Shown one piece after another: positions 1 through 7,193 of a DNA stretch of 11,180 bases (position 1 is the stretch's first letter; each line of letters starts with the position of its first letter). The notes under the pieces are model-generated. The model saw nothing but the letters and a program-made list of their open reading frames with translations, searched no databases and was not told the origin of the DNA. Where the stretch lies: positions 5,341-16,520 of the forward strand of contig VBOC01000089.1 in the NCBI GenBank assembly GCA_005877655.1, given 5' to 3'. This stretch comes from Ignavibacteria bacterium. GTDB lineage: Bacteria; Bacteroidota; Ignavibacteria; UBA10030; SZUA-254. A program made the translations under genes and the position numbers.

Positions 1-1525
1 TTCCCAGAAACAATCTAGCGAGGGCTACGCCTTGTTCGGCTTTTCAATCGGTTCCGGTCGGCAGATCTCTTGTCGGTGCCTCGTCCTCTGTGCCGGCACG
101 TTCTTAAGGGGATTGCTTCACACCGGACTGCAGAACACGCCTGGTGGACGATACGGAGAGAGGGCTTCAAGCGGGGTCACTTCGAATCTCGAGAGGCTCG
201 GCTTCGTAAGCGGGCGTCTCAAGACAGGAACTCCCCCTCGTGTTGACCTTAATAGCATAAACTTCTCGAGCCTCGAGGAACAGCACAGCGACGAGCCCCC
301 ACAGCCCTTTTCCTTCCAAAATCGAGCTATTTCGAACAGACTCGTTCCCATGTACCTCACCTATACGAACCAGGCCACGCATGCTGTGCTTCGGAAGGGG
401 TTTGACAGGTCCCCCATGTTCACAGGAAGGATTAAAGGAACTGGCCCACGCTATTGCCCGTCGATCGAAGATAAAGTTCTACGCTTTGCCCAGAGGGATA
501 GACATCAGATCTTCCTCGAACCCGAAGGGTACGACACCAACATTGTCTACGTAAACGGCTTCTCTACCAGCTTGCCGGAGGAAGTCCAATACGAGGGGCT
601 CAGGACCATTCCCGGGCTGGAGAACGTTGAGATGCTTCGACCGGGGTATGCGGTGGAGTACGATTTTTTCCCCCCGCACCAGCTAAGGCTGACGCTTGAG
701 ACTAAGCTCGTGGATGGTCTTTTCTTCGCCGGGCAGATATGCGGCACTTCGGGATACGAGGAGGCCGCGGCACAGGGACTAATAGCAGGCATAAATGCAG
801 CGCGGAGTGTTAAAGGAGAAGATCCATTTGTCCTGAAGCGATCTGAGGCATACATCGGAGTACTCATAGATGACTTGGTCAGTAAGAGTACCGAGGAGCC
901 ATACAGGATGTTTACTTCGCGAGCAGAATATCGACTCCTCCTGCGGCAGGATAACGCGGATCGACGTCTGACAGACATGGGATACAAACTTGGACTGATT
1001 CCCTCTGACGCGTTCGAGCGGCTGAAGGTCAAAGAAAAACTCATTCGTGATGGCTTAGATTATGTAAAGCTAGAAACCTTCAACCCCTCAGAGGTCAATC
1101 CATACCTTGAGCGGTCAAAGACCACCCCGATTTGCCAGAGCGAAAGACTCTCTCAGATCGTGCGCAGACCGGAGGTCAGGCTTGAAGACATTGCCACGAT
1201 CCGCGAGCAGGCAGGCCCCGGATATTTCCGGAACTTGAGAGAAATCGCTGATGAGAAGCTGAGGGGCGAAATACTAAACCAGATAGAAATCGAGATCAAG
1301 TACGACGGTTACATCTGTCAGCAGCACCAACAGATCGAACGGTTCGACACATTCGAATCATTGGGCATACCGGATGATTATAATTTCTCTTCTGTGAAGT
1401 CGCTGTCATCCGAGGGAAAGGAAAAGCTCTCGAGGTTCCGACCGTCATCGATCGGGCAGGCATCCCGGATCAGCGGCATAACCGCGGCCGATATTTCAAT
1501 TCTCATGGTTCATCTCAAAAGATGA
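1..1525 (+). CDS. mnmG: MnmG (GidA), tRNA U34 carboxymethylaminomethyl modification enzyme, 5'-truncated by the window edge
   Basis: FAD/NADH-dependent partner of MnmE that installs the (carboxymethyl)aminomethyl group on C5 of wobble uridine in certain tRNAs, in the cytoplasm. The frame is open to the left edge (from base 2), so the TTG at 32 is not the start. About 507 residues are visible; the family is about 620, so the N-terminal FAD-binding GxGxxG part lies outside. Family blocks seen are [29 protein letters not shown] with the conserved redox-type Cys (codon 455-457), [56 protein letters not shown] and the C-terminal helical domain that binds MnmE/tRNA. It ends with TGA at 1523-1525, 8 bases before a palindrome. 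Its neighbour rsmG (gidB) is the classic partner near replication origins. No internal damage is seen. Identification is by family knowledge of these motifs and is near certain. Confidence 0.97.
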   Translation, partial: SQKQSSEGYALFGFSIGSGRQISCRCLVLCAGTFLRGLLHTGLQNTPGGRYGERASSGVTSNLERLGFVSGRLKTGTPPRVDLNSINFSSLEEQHSDEPPQPFSFQNRAISNRLVPMYLTYTNQATHAVLRKGFDRSPMFTGRIKGTGPRYCPSIEDKVLRFAQRDRHQIFLEPEGYDTNIVYVNGFSTSLPEEVQYEGLRTIPGLENVEMLRPGYAVEYDFFPPHQLRLTLETKLVDGLFFAGQICGTSGYEEAAAQGLIAGINAARSVKGEDPFVLKRSEAYIGVLIDDLVSKSTEEPYRMFTSRAEYRLLLRQDNADRRLTDMGYKLGLIPSDAFERLKVKEKLIRDGLDYVKLETFNPSEVNPYLERSKTTPICQSERLSQIVRRPEVRLEDIATIREQAGPGYFRNLREIADEKLRGEILNQIEIEIKYDGYICQQHQQIERFDTFESLGIPDDYNFSSVKSLSSEGKEKLSRFRPSSIGQASRISGITAADISILMVHLKR

Positions 1526-1533
1526 ATGAATCC

Positions 1534-1555
1534 GGTGGTTTCATGTGAAACCACC
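1534..1555. promoter_or_regulatory. parS-like: parS-like ParB-binding palindrome between mnmG and rsmG
   Basis: Two perfect 10-base arms (GGTGGTTTCA / TGAAACCACC) surround a central TG. The inner 14 bases GTTTCATGTGAAAC differ from the broadly conserved parS core GTTTCACGTGAAAC at one position. Over the full 16-mer consensus TGTTTCACGTGAAACA, bases 1537-1552 match 13 of 16. parS sites are where ParB loads for chromosome segregation, and they cluster near oriC, often around the gidA-gidB region. A 9-bp stem with loop ATGT is also possible as an RNA hairpin, but no T-run follows, so a rho-independent terminator is less likely. That it is a working parS is inference. Confidence 0.6.
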
Positions 1556-1564
1556 TGTTGTAAA

Positions 1565-1593
1565 TTGAATAAAAACAGCTATTTATATATACT
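1565..1593 (+). promoter_or_regulatory. Candidate sigma-70-like promoter upstream of rsmG
   Basis: TTGAAT (1565-1570) is followed after 17 bases by TATACT (1588-1593), in an AT-rich stretch that contrasts with the flanking genes. Matches to the -35/-10 consensus are 4/6 and 5/6. It would start transcription near 1600 and leave a leader of about 38 bases before rsmG. If the organism is Bacteroidota-like, its main sigma factor may prefer a different -7 box, so this is a moderate call. Confidence 0.4.
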
Positions 1594-1637
1594 CCAGTAC
1601 TTTTGTACACTCGAGTTCCGCGATTTCGTCAATATTA

Positions 1638-2360
1638 ATGGAAGAGGGCATATGGCTGCGGACAATCTGCCAGAAAAACCGGTTCAGTCTCGCCGATGAG
1701 CAGATCGATCTTCTGCAGAAGTACGTTGCGCAGCTTCTCGATTGGAATAAGAAGCTCAATCTTATTTCAAGGAAAGACGAGGAAAATATTTGGACCCGGC
1801 ACATCCTCTCTTCTATTGGTTTTCTGTTTCAATTTGAGTTCGGTCCGGGGAGCGCGATTGTTGATATCGGAACCGGGGGGGGTCTGCCGGGGATACCGTT
1901 GGCCATCCTCTCGAAAAATGTGAATATGACGCTGTTGGATTCAATACAGAAGAAGATTCGAGCGGTGACTGAAATTGTTTCGACCCTGAAGTTGAACCGC
2001 GTCAAAACGTACTGCGGTCGCGCAGAAGATGTCAATCGCCTTCCGAAGTTTCACCGCTCGTTCGATTACGCTATTTCCCGGGGTGTCGGAAGCATCTCCC
2101 AGATGGTGGATTGGAGTGTGCCGTTCCTGCGGGATCATTCTGCTTCCCGTGCGGAAATCAGCCGTGCGGATAGCAGCCAGGGCAGGGCCATACTCAAACC
2201 AGGGTCGATTGTGCTCTGGAAGGGCGGAGATCTAACTCGTGAGTTCGACGAGGTCCGACTGAAGCATAAGCCAGCCGAAATTAGCTCGTATCCCTTGATC
2301 ATTGACGGGATTGACCCCTCAGAGTTGGTGGAGAAGAAAATCGTGGTAATTCAACCCTGA
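1638..2360 (+). CDS. rsmG: RsmG (GidB), 16S rRNA m7G527 methyltransferase
   Basis: SAM-dependent enzyme that methylates N7 of G527 (E. coli numbering) in the 530 loop of 16S rRNA; in many bacteria its loss gives low-level streptomycin resistance. The 240-residue product has the N-terminal helical part (LLDWNKKLNLISRKDE, about 33-49), the SAM-binding motif VDIGTGGGLPGIPLAI (75-90), the acidic LLDSIQKK (99-106), ISRGVGS (146-152) and the C-terminal LWKGGDL (193-199) and EKKIVVI. It is longer than the E. coli protein (about 207), mostly through a polar, Ser/Ala/Arg-rich stretch near residues 167-184, before ILKPG. The ATG at 1638 is the first in frame that gives the family N-terminus; no clear Shine-Dalgarno precedes it. 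A candidate promoter lies about 45 bases upstream. murQ follows after 9 bases, so the two are probably one transcript. Confidence 0.95.
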   Translation: MEEGIWLRTICQKNRFSLADEQIDLLQKYVAQLLDWNKKLNLISRKDEENIWTRHILSSIGFLFQFEFGPGSAIVDIGTGGGLPGIPLAILSKNVNMTLLDSIQKKIRAVTEIVSTLKLNRVKTYCGRAEDVNRLPKFHRSFDYAISRGVGSISQMVDWSVPFLRDHSASRAEISRADSSQGRAILKPGSIVLWKGGDLTREFDEVRLKHKPAEISSYPLIIDGIDPSELVEKKIVVIQP

Positions 2361-2369
2361 TCGGTCCCC

Positions 2370-3320
2370 ATGCGCCCGAATAGAATACTCTTCGATCAGC
2401 TCAATAAGCTTGCAACCGAGCAAGTAAACCCCCGCAGCAGAAGGCTCGAATATCTCGGCGTCGAGGGGATACTCCGCACAATCTCCCGCGAGGATATAGG
2501 GGTCCCCTCGGCAGTAAGACGGGAAATCCCCTACATCGCAAGGGCGGTCAGGCTGGTGGTCCGGGCGCTCAGATCGGGTGGGCGCTTGATCTACATCGGC
2601 GCCGGCACAAGCGGCCGTCTGGGTGTGCTCGACGCGGCGGAGTGCCCTCCGACATTTGGAACACCCCCGTCCATGGTACTGGGTGTCATGGCAGGTGGGA
2701 AAAGTGCAGTTTTCAGGTCCAAGGAGGGTTCAGAGGACAGGGAATCGGGCGGCCGATCCGATATCCGCCGCAAGAAGGTTGGGAGAAAAGATGTCGTATG
2801 CGGCATCGCCGCAAGCATGAGAACACCCTATGTCGTAGGGGCTATCCGGGAAGCCAGGCGCCGGGGAGCGGCAACGATGCTTGTGGCGACAAACCCCCGT
2901 TCGATGCTTGCGAGGCCTGAATTCTCAAAATTGCGACGAAGCCTCGATGTCGCAATCTGTCCGGAAGTCGGCCCCGAGGCCATCATGGGTTCGACCCGGA
3001 TGAAGGCGGGTACGGCTCAAAAGCTTGTTCTCAATATGTTGACGACGGCATCGATGATTCGTCTGGGCAAGGTCCACGGTAACCTGATGGTCGATCTCCG
3101 GATGAACAGCCGCAAACTTCGGGAGCGCGCGAAGCGCGTACTCATGATGACCACGGGAGTCGACTACGACACCGCCGCTGCGAAACTGGAAGAAGCGAAC
3201 GGCCATGTTAAGACAGCGATTGTGATGATCAAGTCAAAAGTATCGGCACCCGAGGCGCGGGGACGTCTGCAACGGTCGAAGGGATTCGTGCGACTGGCGG
3301 TACGAAAGTCCGGATCATGA
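2370..3320 (+). CDS. murQ: MurQ, N-acetylmuramic acid 6-phosphate etherase
   Basis: Cleaves the lactyl ether of MurNAc-6-phosphate to give GlcNAc-6-phosphate and D-lactate, a cytoplasmic step of peptidoglycan recycling. The 316-residue product matches the family length (about 300). It shows the SIS-domain phosphosugar site YIGAGTSGRLGVLDAAECPPTFG (75-97), with E91 and E122 at the places of the E. coli catalytic Glu83 and Glu114 by motif alignment. GPEAIMGSTRMKAGTAQKL and LGKVHGNLMVDL follow. The C-terminal helices (TGVDYDTAAAKLEEANGHVKTAIVM) are also present. One oddity is M150 in GIAASMRTPYV, where the family normally has Gly. The protein is notably Arg-rich. It starts 9 bases after the rsmG stop, without an obvious ribosome site. 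Its stop overlaps the ATG of a possible 29-codon ORF (ATGA). Confidence 0.95.
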   Translation: MRPNRILFDQLNKLATEQVNPRSRRLEYLGVEGILRTISREDIGVPSAVRREIPYIARAVRLVVRALRSGGRLIYIGAGTSGRLGVLDAAECPPTFGTPPSMVLGVMAGGKSAVFRSKEGSEDRESGGRSDIRRKKVGRKDVVCGIAASMRTPYVVGAIREARRRGAATMLVATNPRSMLARPEFSKLRRSLDVAICPEVGPEAIMGSTRMKAGTAQKLVLNMLTTASMIRLGKVHGNLMVDLRMNSRKLRERAKRVLMMTTGVDYDTAAAKLEEANGHVKTAIVMIKSKVSAPEARGRLQRSKGFVRLAVRKSGS

Positions 3321-3343
3321 AGAAGGTCCGGATCATGAAATTG
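3308..3343 (+). repeat. 18-base tandem duplication at the 3' end of murQ
   Basis: GTCCGGATCATGAA occurs at 3308-3321 and again at 3326-3339, an 18-base period with 14 identical leading bases. The first copy carries the murQ stop codon, inside ATGA; the second repeats the same ATGA context in the spacer. It looks like a local slip duplication. Confidence 0.8.
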
Positions 3344-3406
3344 TACCATAATGATATTCATCCAGAGGCGGGATTATTCAGCATGAAAGGGGACTACTCC
3401 GCATGA
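3317..3406 (+). CDS. Possible 29-codon ORF linking murQ and the DUF2461 gene
   Basis: The frame opens with the ATG at 3317-3319 that overlaps the murQ stop (ATGA) and closes with TGA at 3404-3406 that overlaps the DUF2461 start (again ATGA). The predicted peptide begins MKKVRIMKLYHND and ends MKGDYSA; it has no recognisable domain, membrane segment or signal. The double 4-base overlap is the usual geometry of translational coupling, so ribosomes ending murQ could travel through it to reach the next gene. Part of its 5' end is the second copy of the 18-base duplication, so the ORF may be a by-product of that event. Coding status is unproven. Confidence 0.3.
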   Translation: MKKVRIMKLYHNDIHPEAGLFSMKGDYSA

Positions 3407-4107
3407 AACCGGAGCTGTTGGACATCGAAATCTTTCCGCCGTTCGCCGGGTTCCCGAAGCAAGGCATAAAATTCCTGAATCAATTAAAGAAGAATAACAA
3501 TCGCGAATGGTTCGCGAAACACAAGCCGGAGTACGAAGACTTCGTCAAACTCCCGATGCAATCTTTGATCGGGTCTCTCCAGGCTCCGATGGCGAAGCTC
3601 GCCCCGGATTTCGACATTCATCCAAAGCGGAGCATGTTCCGGATTTATCGCGACACACGCTTCAGCAATAATAAGGCTCCCTACAAGACACATGTGGCCG
3701 CGGTCTTTCACCGCAAGGGTCACTGGCAGCAGAGCGCAGGTTTTTATATCGGAATCGAACCGGGGCTAGTGGATCTTGGCGGAGGGATCTACATGCCGGA
3801 TTCCAAACAGCTGAAGAAGATTCGCACGGCATTGGTCGATGATGCGAAAGAATTCCTAACCATCGTGGAGGAGCCCAAATTCCGCAAACGGTTCGGCGGC
3901 CTCCTGGGGGAGAAGCTGAAACGCACTCCGCGAGGGTTTCCCGCCGACCACTGGATGGCGGAGTGGCTCAAATATAAGAGTTTCTACACGGGCGATGAAT
4001 GGGGCGAGGACGCTTCCTACTCGCCGAAGTTCGTTGACAAGATCGTGGGGCTCTACAAGGACTTGCTGCCGCTGGTGCGGTTCTTGAATAAGGCGTTGGA
4101 GAGTTGA
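3403..4107 (+). CDS. DUF2461 family protein (TIGR02453-like), function unknown
   Basis: The 234-residue soluble protein is full length for the family. Hallmarks are the N-terminal FLNQLKKNNNREWFAKHKPEYEDF (about 24-47), FRIYRDTRFSNNKAPYKTH (79-97) and GFYIGIEPGLVDLGGGIYMPDSKQLKKIR (113-141), followed by a C-terminal helical part with FYTGDEWG. No signal peptide or membrane segment is seen, so it is probably cytoplasmic. The family is widespread and conserved, but to my knowledge its biochemical role is not established, and I do not assign one. The ATG at 3403 is preceded by AAAGGGG (3386-3392) about 10 bases upstream, a fair ribosome site, and overlaps the end of the tiny upstream ORF. It closes the + strand unit and converges on the kinase gene at 4212. 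Confidence 0.9.
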   Translation: MKPELLDIEIFPPFAGFPKQGIKFLNQLKKNNNREWFAKHKPEYEDFVKLPMQSLIGSLQAPMAKLAPDFDIHPKRSMFRIYRDTRFSNNKAPYKTHVAAVFHRKGHWQQSAGFYIGIEPGLVDLGGGIYMPDSKQLKKIRTALVDDAKEFLTIVEEPKFRKRFGGLLGEKLKRTPRGFPADHWMAEWLKYKSFYTGDEWGEDASYSPKFVDKIVGLYKDLLPLVRFLNKALES

Positions 4108-4139
4108 TGCGCCGGGGACACGGGGCCAAGGCCCGGGCA

Positions 4140-4172
4140 GAGTCGGCCGGCGCTCAGGCTGTCAGTCGACTC
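4140..4172 (+). terminator. Weak hairpin in the convergent gap after the DUF2461 gene
   Basis: GAGTCGGC (4140-4147) can pair with GTCGACTC (4165-4172), including one G-U pair, around a 17-base loop; only TTT follows. It sits between two converging genes, where a terminator is expected, but it is not a convincing rho-independent one. The rest of the 104-base gap shows nothing else. Confidence 0.2.
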
Positions 4173-4211
4173 GTTTCCTACGTAAACATGAATGGGAGCC
4201 GACGTGCCTGA

Positions 4212-6590
4212 TCATTGCTCCACCCCGGTTTTCTTTAGAAGTTCAACAAACCGATGATCGGAGCGAAGACTATCAAGCCATGGGTCGACCTTCACGTGAA
4301 TGAGTTGAAAGTCGTGATCGCTGAGCGCCTCTTGAAGCTGTTCGAACGCCTCCTCTTTCTTGTTGAGTGCGATATATATTTCGCCTAGAGAATACCTGCC
4401 GATGTAATTATTCTTCGACAATTCCTTCAACTGTCGTATCACTTTCTCTGCTTCATCTCTCCGGCCCATCGTCGCGTACGTATGCCCCAGAGCCGCGATG
4501 ACGTCTGTGTTTCCGCTGCTTGCGATGACCTTTTGGAACGCTGCGACAGCCTCCTGATACATTCCCCTTTGCTCGTAACACTTTCCAAGGATCCAGAGTG
4601 CAATATGGAAATTCGGGTCTAACTCAAGCGTCTTCCGGCATTGTTGCATTGCCTCGTCATAGTGACGCGCATAGTAGAAGACCCACCCCGAAGACGCATT
4701 GATGACAAGCGAGAGCGGATCGAGCTTTAATGCCTGTCGTTCTTCCGCGAATGCCTCCTCAAACCGTCCCAAAGTCATGAAATAGAACCCGTGCCATTGA
4801 TGAGCGATAGAGTAGTTTGGGTTAAGCTCGAACGCTCGGCTGAATTCTTTGTCGGCGCCCGGCGGGTCAAAATCAAAGCGTAATTTGGCGTATGCAAGTG
4901 CTGCATGCGGTTCGGCAAGTTGATTGTCGATTTCCAACGCTCGCACGGCCGCCGCCTTCGCTTTTGGAATAACCTCTTTTGGCGGTAGCAGCAGGGGAGG
5001 GGAAACATAAGAATCGGCCAGTCCCGCGTACGCCAGGGCGTACTGCGAATCTTTTTCGATTGCCTGGCTGAAAAACTGAATACCCCGCTTGATGTTCTCC
5101 GCATCGCGCTTATTCCAGTAGTAACGCCCCTTCAAATACAGTTCATAGGCCTCAACATTGTTTGTCCCCCGCTTCGTAAGGTTCTTTTGCTCTTCGCCGC
5201 TGAGCTGGAGCTGGAGTTGGGCCGCGATGTCTCTCGAAATCTCATCCTGCATTCCGAGAATGTCGGTAAGCTTTTGTTGATACTGTTTTCCCCATAATTG
5301 GGATTGCCGGAGGACATCGACCAGTTCCGATTGGATGTTGAGATTCTCGCCATGCTGGGTAACTCTGCCTGTGAGCACGGCGCTCACGTGAAGCTCGCCG
5401 CCGATTTTCTGCGGATCTAATTCCTTTCCCTTGTAGTGAAAAGAGGTGCTTCGCGGTACGACGCGAAGTTTGTGCAGCGTTGTGAGATTGTTGATGATGT
5501 TTTCCGTGATGCCGTCACTGATGTATTCGGTATTCGGGTCGCCGCCGACATTCGTGAATGGCAGCACCGCAATCGAATCGATCCGTTTCTCCGCTCCGAT
5601 CTCCCTTCCAACGAAGAGAAGATACTCGACGGCGGCGAGCACGCCGATGCCGAGCACTGCTCCACCGAGAAGAAAAATTCGCCTTCTTGTGGCAGCCCCG
5701 TCAAAGATTCCCGGCGCGGCCGGCTTGGTATCGTGGGAAGCCGGTACTGTCATGTCGCCGGGAGACGGACGAACCACTTTCGTCGACTGCTTCTGGAGGC
5801 GGCGCAACTCGCTGACCATGTCATCAACGTGTTGATAACGATCTTGAGGATCTTTTTCCAACGAGCGACGGATAATGCGGTCAAGTTCGGGGGAGAGTTC
5901 TGGCCGGTACTTCGCGACTGATTCAGGCTCTTCATTCAGAATTGAGTACATCATTGCGGCTTCGTGCTCACCTCGGAAGGGTGTCTTTCCGGTTAGCATC
6001 TCAAAAAGAACGGTTCCAAAGGAAAAAATGTCGCTGCGTGCATCAACTATGCCTCCCTGGATTTGTTCCGGGGCCATGTACGCGAGCGTGCCGACCGTTG
6101 AGCTCGTGTGTGTCAGCTTCATGGTACCCTTCATCTTCGCCAGCCCGAAGTCCATGACCTTGATCTGGTTCTTCGAGCTCACCATGATGTTCTCGCACTT
6201 TATGTCTCGATGGACGATGCCTTTGCCGTGCGCTTCGTTCAACGCATCGCCGATTTGAATTGCGTAACCGAGGGCCTCCTGGACCTTCTGGACAGGAAGG
6301 ATTTGCCTCAGCGTGACGCCGTCGACAAACTCCATATCGATGAACTGCTGGCCCTCGTGTTCCTCGATCGCATTAATATGACAAACATTGGGATGGTTCA
6401 GCGCGGACGCCGCCTGGGCCTCCTGCTCAAAGCGAGCCCGTTTGTCCGGCGTGCTTGTTAGATTCAACGGGAGAAACTTCAAGGCGACGATTCGCCGGAG
6501 CTTCAGATCTTCGGCTTTGTACACCACACCCATCCCGCCCTCGCCGAGCTTCTCAAGAATCTTGTAATGTGATATTGTCTGGCCAACCAT
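4212..6590 (-). CDS. Membrane Ser/Thr protein kinase with TolB-like domain and C-terminal TPR repeats
   Basis: Predicted 792-residue signalling protein. A Hanks-type kinase fills about 1-270: glycine loop LGEGGMGVVYKAED (15-28), Lys in VALKFLP (K38), HRDIKCENIM (127-136), DFGLA (147-151) and APEQ (173-176), so all catalytic residues are present. A single hydrophobic helix follows (about 305-328, IFLLGGAVLGIG onward). Then comes a TolB-like/FlgO-like domain (about 336-466, IAVLPFTNVGGDPNTEYISDG), then seven or eight TPR-like helix pairs (about 481-770), ending in DPWLDSLRSDHRF. By topology the kinase is cytoplasmic and the TolB-like/TPR part extracytoplasmic. I chose the ATG at 6588-6590 because MVGQTISHYKIL is the family start and GGAGAAGAG lies upstream. 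A longer frame reaches 6767, but its extra 59 residues look noncoding and span a promoter. Substrates are unknown. Confidence 0.93.
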   Translation of the reverse strand: MVGQTISHYKILEKLGEGGMGVVYKAEDLKLRRIVALKFLPLNLTSTPDKRARFEQEAQAASALNHPNVCHINAIEEHEGQQFIDMEFVDGVTLRQILPVQKVQEALGYAIQIGDALNEAHGKGIVHRDIKCENIMVSSKNQIKVMDFGLAKMKGTMKLTHTSSTVGTLAYMAPEQIQGGIVDARSDIFSFGTVLFEMLTGKTPFRGEHEAAMMYSILNEEPESVAKYRPELSPELDRIIRRSLEKDPQDRYQHVDDMVSELRRLQKQSTKVVRPSPGDMTVPASHDTKPAAPGIFDGAATRRRIFLLGGAVLGIGVLAAVEYLLFVGREIGAEKRIDSIAVLPFTNVGGDPNTEYISDGITENIINNLTTLHKLRVVPRSTSFHYKGKELDPQKIGGELHVSAVLTGRVTQHGENLNIQSELVDVLRQSQLWGKQYQQKLTDILGMQDEISRDIAAQLQLQLSGEEQKNLTKRGTNNVEAYELYLKGRYYWNKRDAENIKRGIQFFSQAIEKDSQYALAYAGLADSYVSPPLLLPPKEVIPKAKAAAVRALEIDNQLAEPHAALAYAKLRFDFDPPGADKEFSRAFELNPNYSIAHQWHGFYFMTLGRFEEAFAEERQALKLDPLSLVINASSGWVFYYARHYDEAMQQCRKTLELDPNFHIALWILGKCYEQRGMYQEAVAAFQKVIASSGNTDVIAALGHTYATMGRRDEAEKVIRQLKELSKNNYIGRYSLGEIYIALNKKEEAFEQLQEALSDHDFQLIHVKVDPWLDSLRSDHRFVELLKKTGVEQ

Positions 6591-6671
6591 CTGGAACTCT
6601 TCTCCGCAAGATATCGCCCGATGGCGATTGCAACCGGTCCCGGGTGCAGGATCCACCGAAAACACAGGTTT

Positions 6672-6700
6672 AAAGTAAATAGAATCGCCCCGAGTGTCAA
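6672..6700 (-). promoter_or_regulatory. Candidate promoter of the kinase gene
   Basis: On the - strand, a perfect -35 box TTGACA (6695-6700) is followed after 17 bases by TACTTT (6672-6677). The same stretch reads TTG, then 20 bases, then TACTTTAA, which resembles the -33/-7 pattern (TTTG ... TAnnTTTG) of Bacteroidota. Transcription would begin near 6664, giving a leader of about 75 bases. It also argues against translation from 6767. Confidence 0.4.
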
Positions 6701-6830
6701 GACTGGGCGTGCCTACAGCGCCGGCCTGTATAAGTCGTCGAATTCCGGCACGGATGGGGACGACCACTTGAACGACATGTTCCCGCCAATTGATGAGGGA
6801 AATGCGGCGAGTAGAAGGGGTGTTGCTCGG

Positions 6831-7061
6831 TTAGCGGGGAAGGGCTCGAATCTCTGACGCCATTCTCGGCCGCGGTACGTCGCCTTGTTGTGAGCCTAAG
6901 TCATATTTCCTTGTGAGTCGCTGCAAGGAGCGCCTGGTCGTTTCGGCGGAGCGCGCGGCCCGCGTGATGTTCCAGTCGTTTTCATCTAGCAAACCAGAAA
7001 GATATTCTCGTACGAACGACCGATAGAGGCCGCCGTAGTCAGTGTTGTACCTGAGGTTCAA
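6831..7061 (-). pseudogene. Orphan Fis-type helix-turn-helix, probably the 3' remnant of an NtrC-family (sigma-54) activator
   Basis: The 76-codon frame reads like the DNA-binding tail of sigma-54 enhancer-binding proteins: VREYLSGLLDENDWNITRAA, then a recognition-helix block TTRRSLQRLTRKYDL (HTH_8/Fis family). No receiver or AAA+ ATPase domain precedes it. Upstream on the - strand the frame stays open only to a TGA at 7125-7127 and has no ATG or GTG; the only possible start is a TTG at 7059-7061, with GAGG about 11 bases before it. About 21 unrelated residues follow the helix-turn-helix, as if the natural stop had been lost. The best reading is a gene remnant. A stand-alone small Fis-like regulator (Fis is about 98 residues) next to the kinase promoter is the alternative. 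Confidence 0.5.
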
Positions 7062-7193
7062 CGGTTTCCAGTCCTCGCCATTATTGGTCGATCGTGAGTT
7101 AGAAACACGTAGAGCGTTTGACTTTCAGCAGGCTTTTCCGAACATTGTGAACGAGAATAACTGCATTCATCTCCCTTCGAACGCTCCCGCCCT

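Larger units (their letters stand above)
6591..7193. other. 603-base stretch between divergent genes with no intact gene
   Basis: This lies between the kinase start (- strand) and the TPR membrane protein start (+ strand). It holds the candidate kinase promoter (6672-6700) and the orphan Fis-type helix-turn-helix frame (6831-7061). For the + strand gene, TTGACT at 7118-7123 is a possible -35 box, but the -10 that should follow is poor (AACATT). No RNA gene, repeat array or other conserved frame is evident in 6701-6830 or 7062-7193. Confidence 0.6.

Noticed and set aside
547..1044. 165-codon - strand frame inside mnmG
   Set aside because: It is antisense to conserved MnmG blocks, Ser/Arg-rich and without any recognisable domain; a shadow frame.
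1534..1555. The palindrome as a rho-independent terminator of mnmG
   Set aside because: A 9-bp stem with a 4-base loop can form, but the bases after it are TGTTGTAAATTG with no T-run; the symmetry and sequence fit parS better. Not fully excluded.
1595..1612. Small GTAC-TTTT-GTAC inverted repeat ahead of rsmG
   Set aside because: Only four paired bases around the loop in AT-rich DNA; common by chance and without a known role.
4123..4138. GGGCC-AA-GGCCC-like inverted repeat in the convergent gap
   Set aside because: The stem is only 4-5 bp once a loop is allowed, and no T-run follows, so it is not called a terminator.
5436..5921. 161-codon + strand frame inside the kinase gene
   Set aside because: It is antisense to the conserved TM/TolB-like coding region and has low-complexity composition; a shadow frame.
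6591..6767. Longer N-terminus for the kinase (start at 6767, 851 residues)
   Set aside because: The extra 59 residues resemble no kinase N-terminus, the family start MVGQTISHYKIL is at 6590 with a GGAGAAGAG upstream, and a TTGACA-type promoter lies inside the extension.
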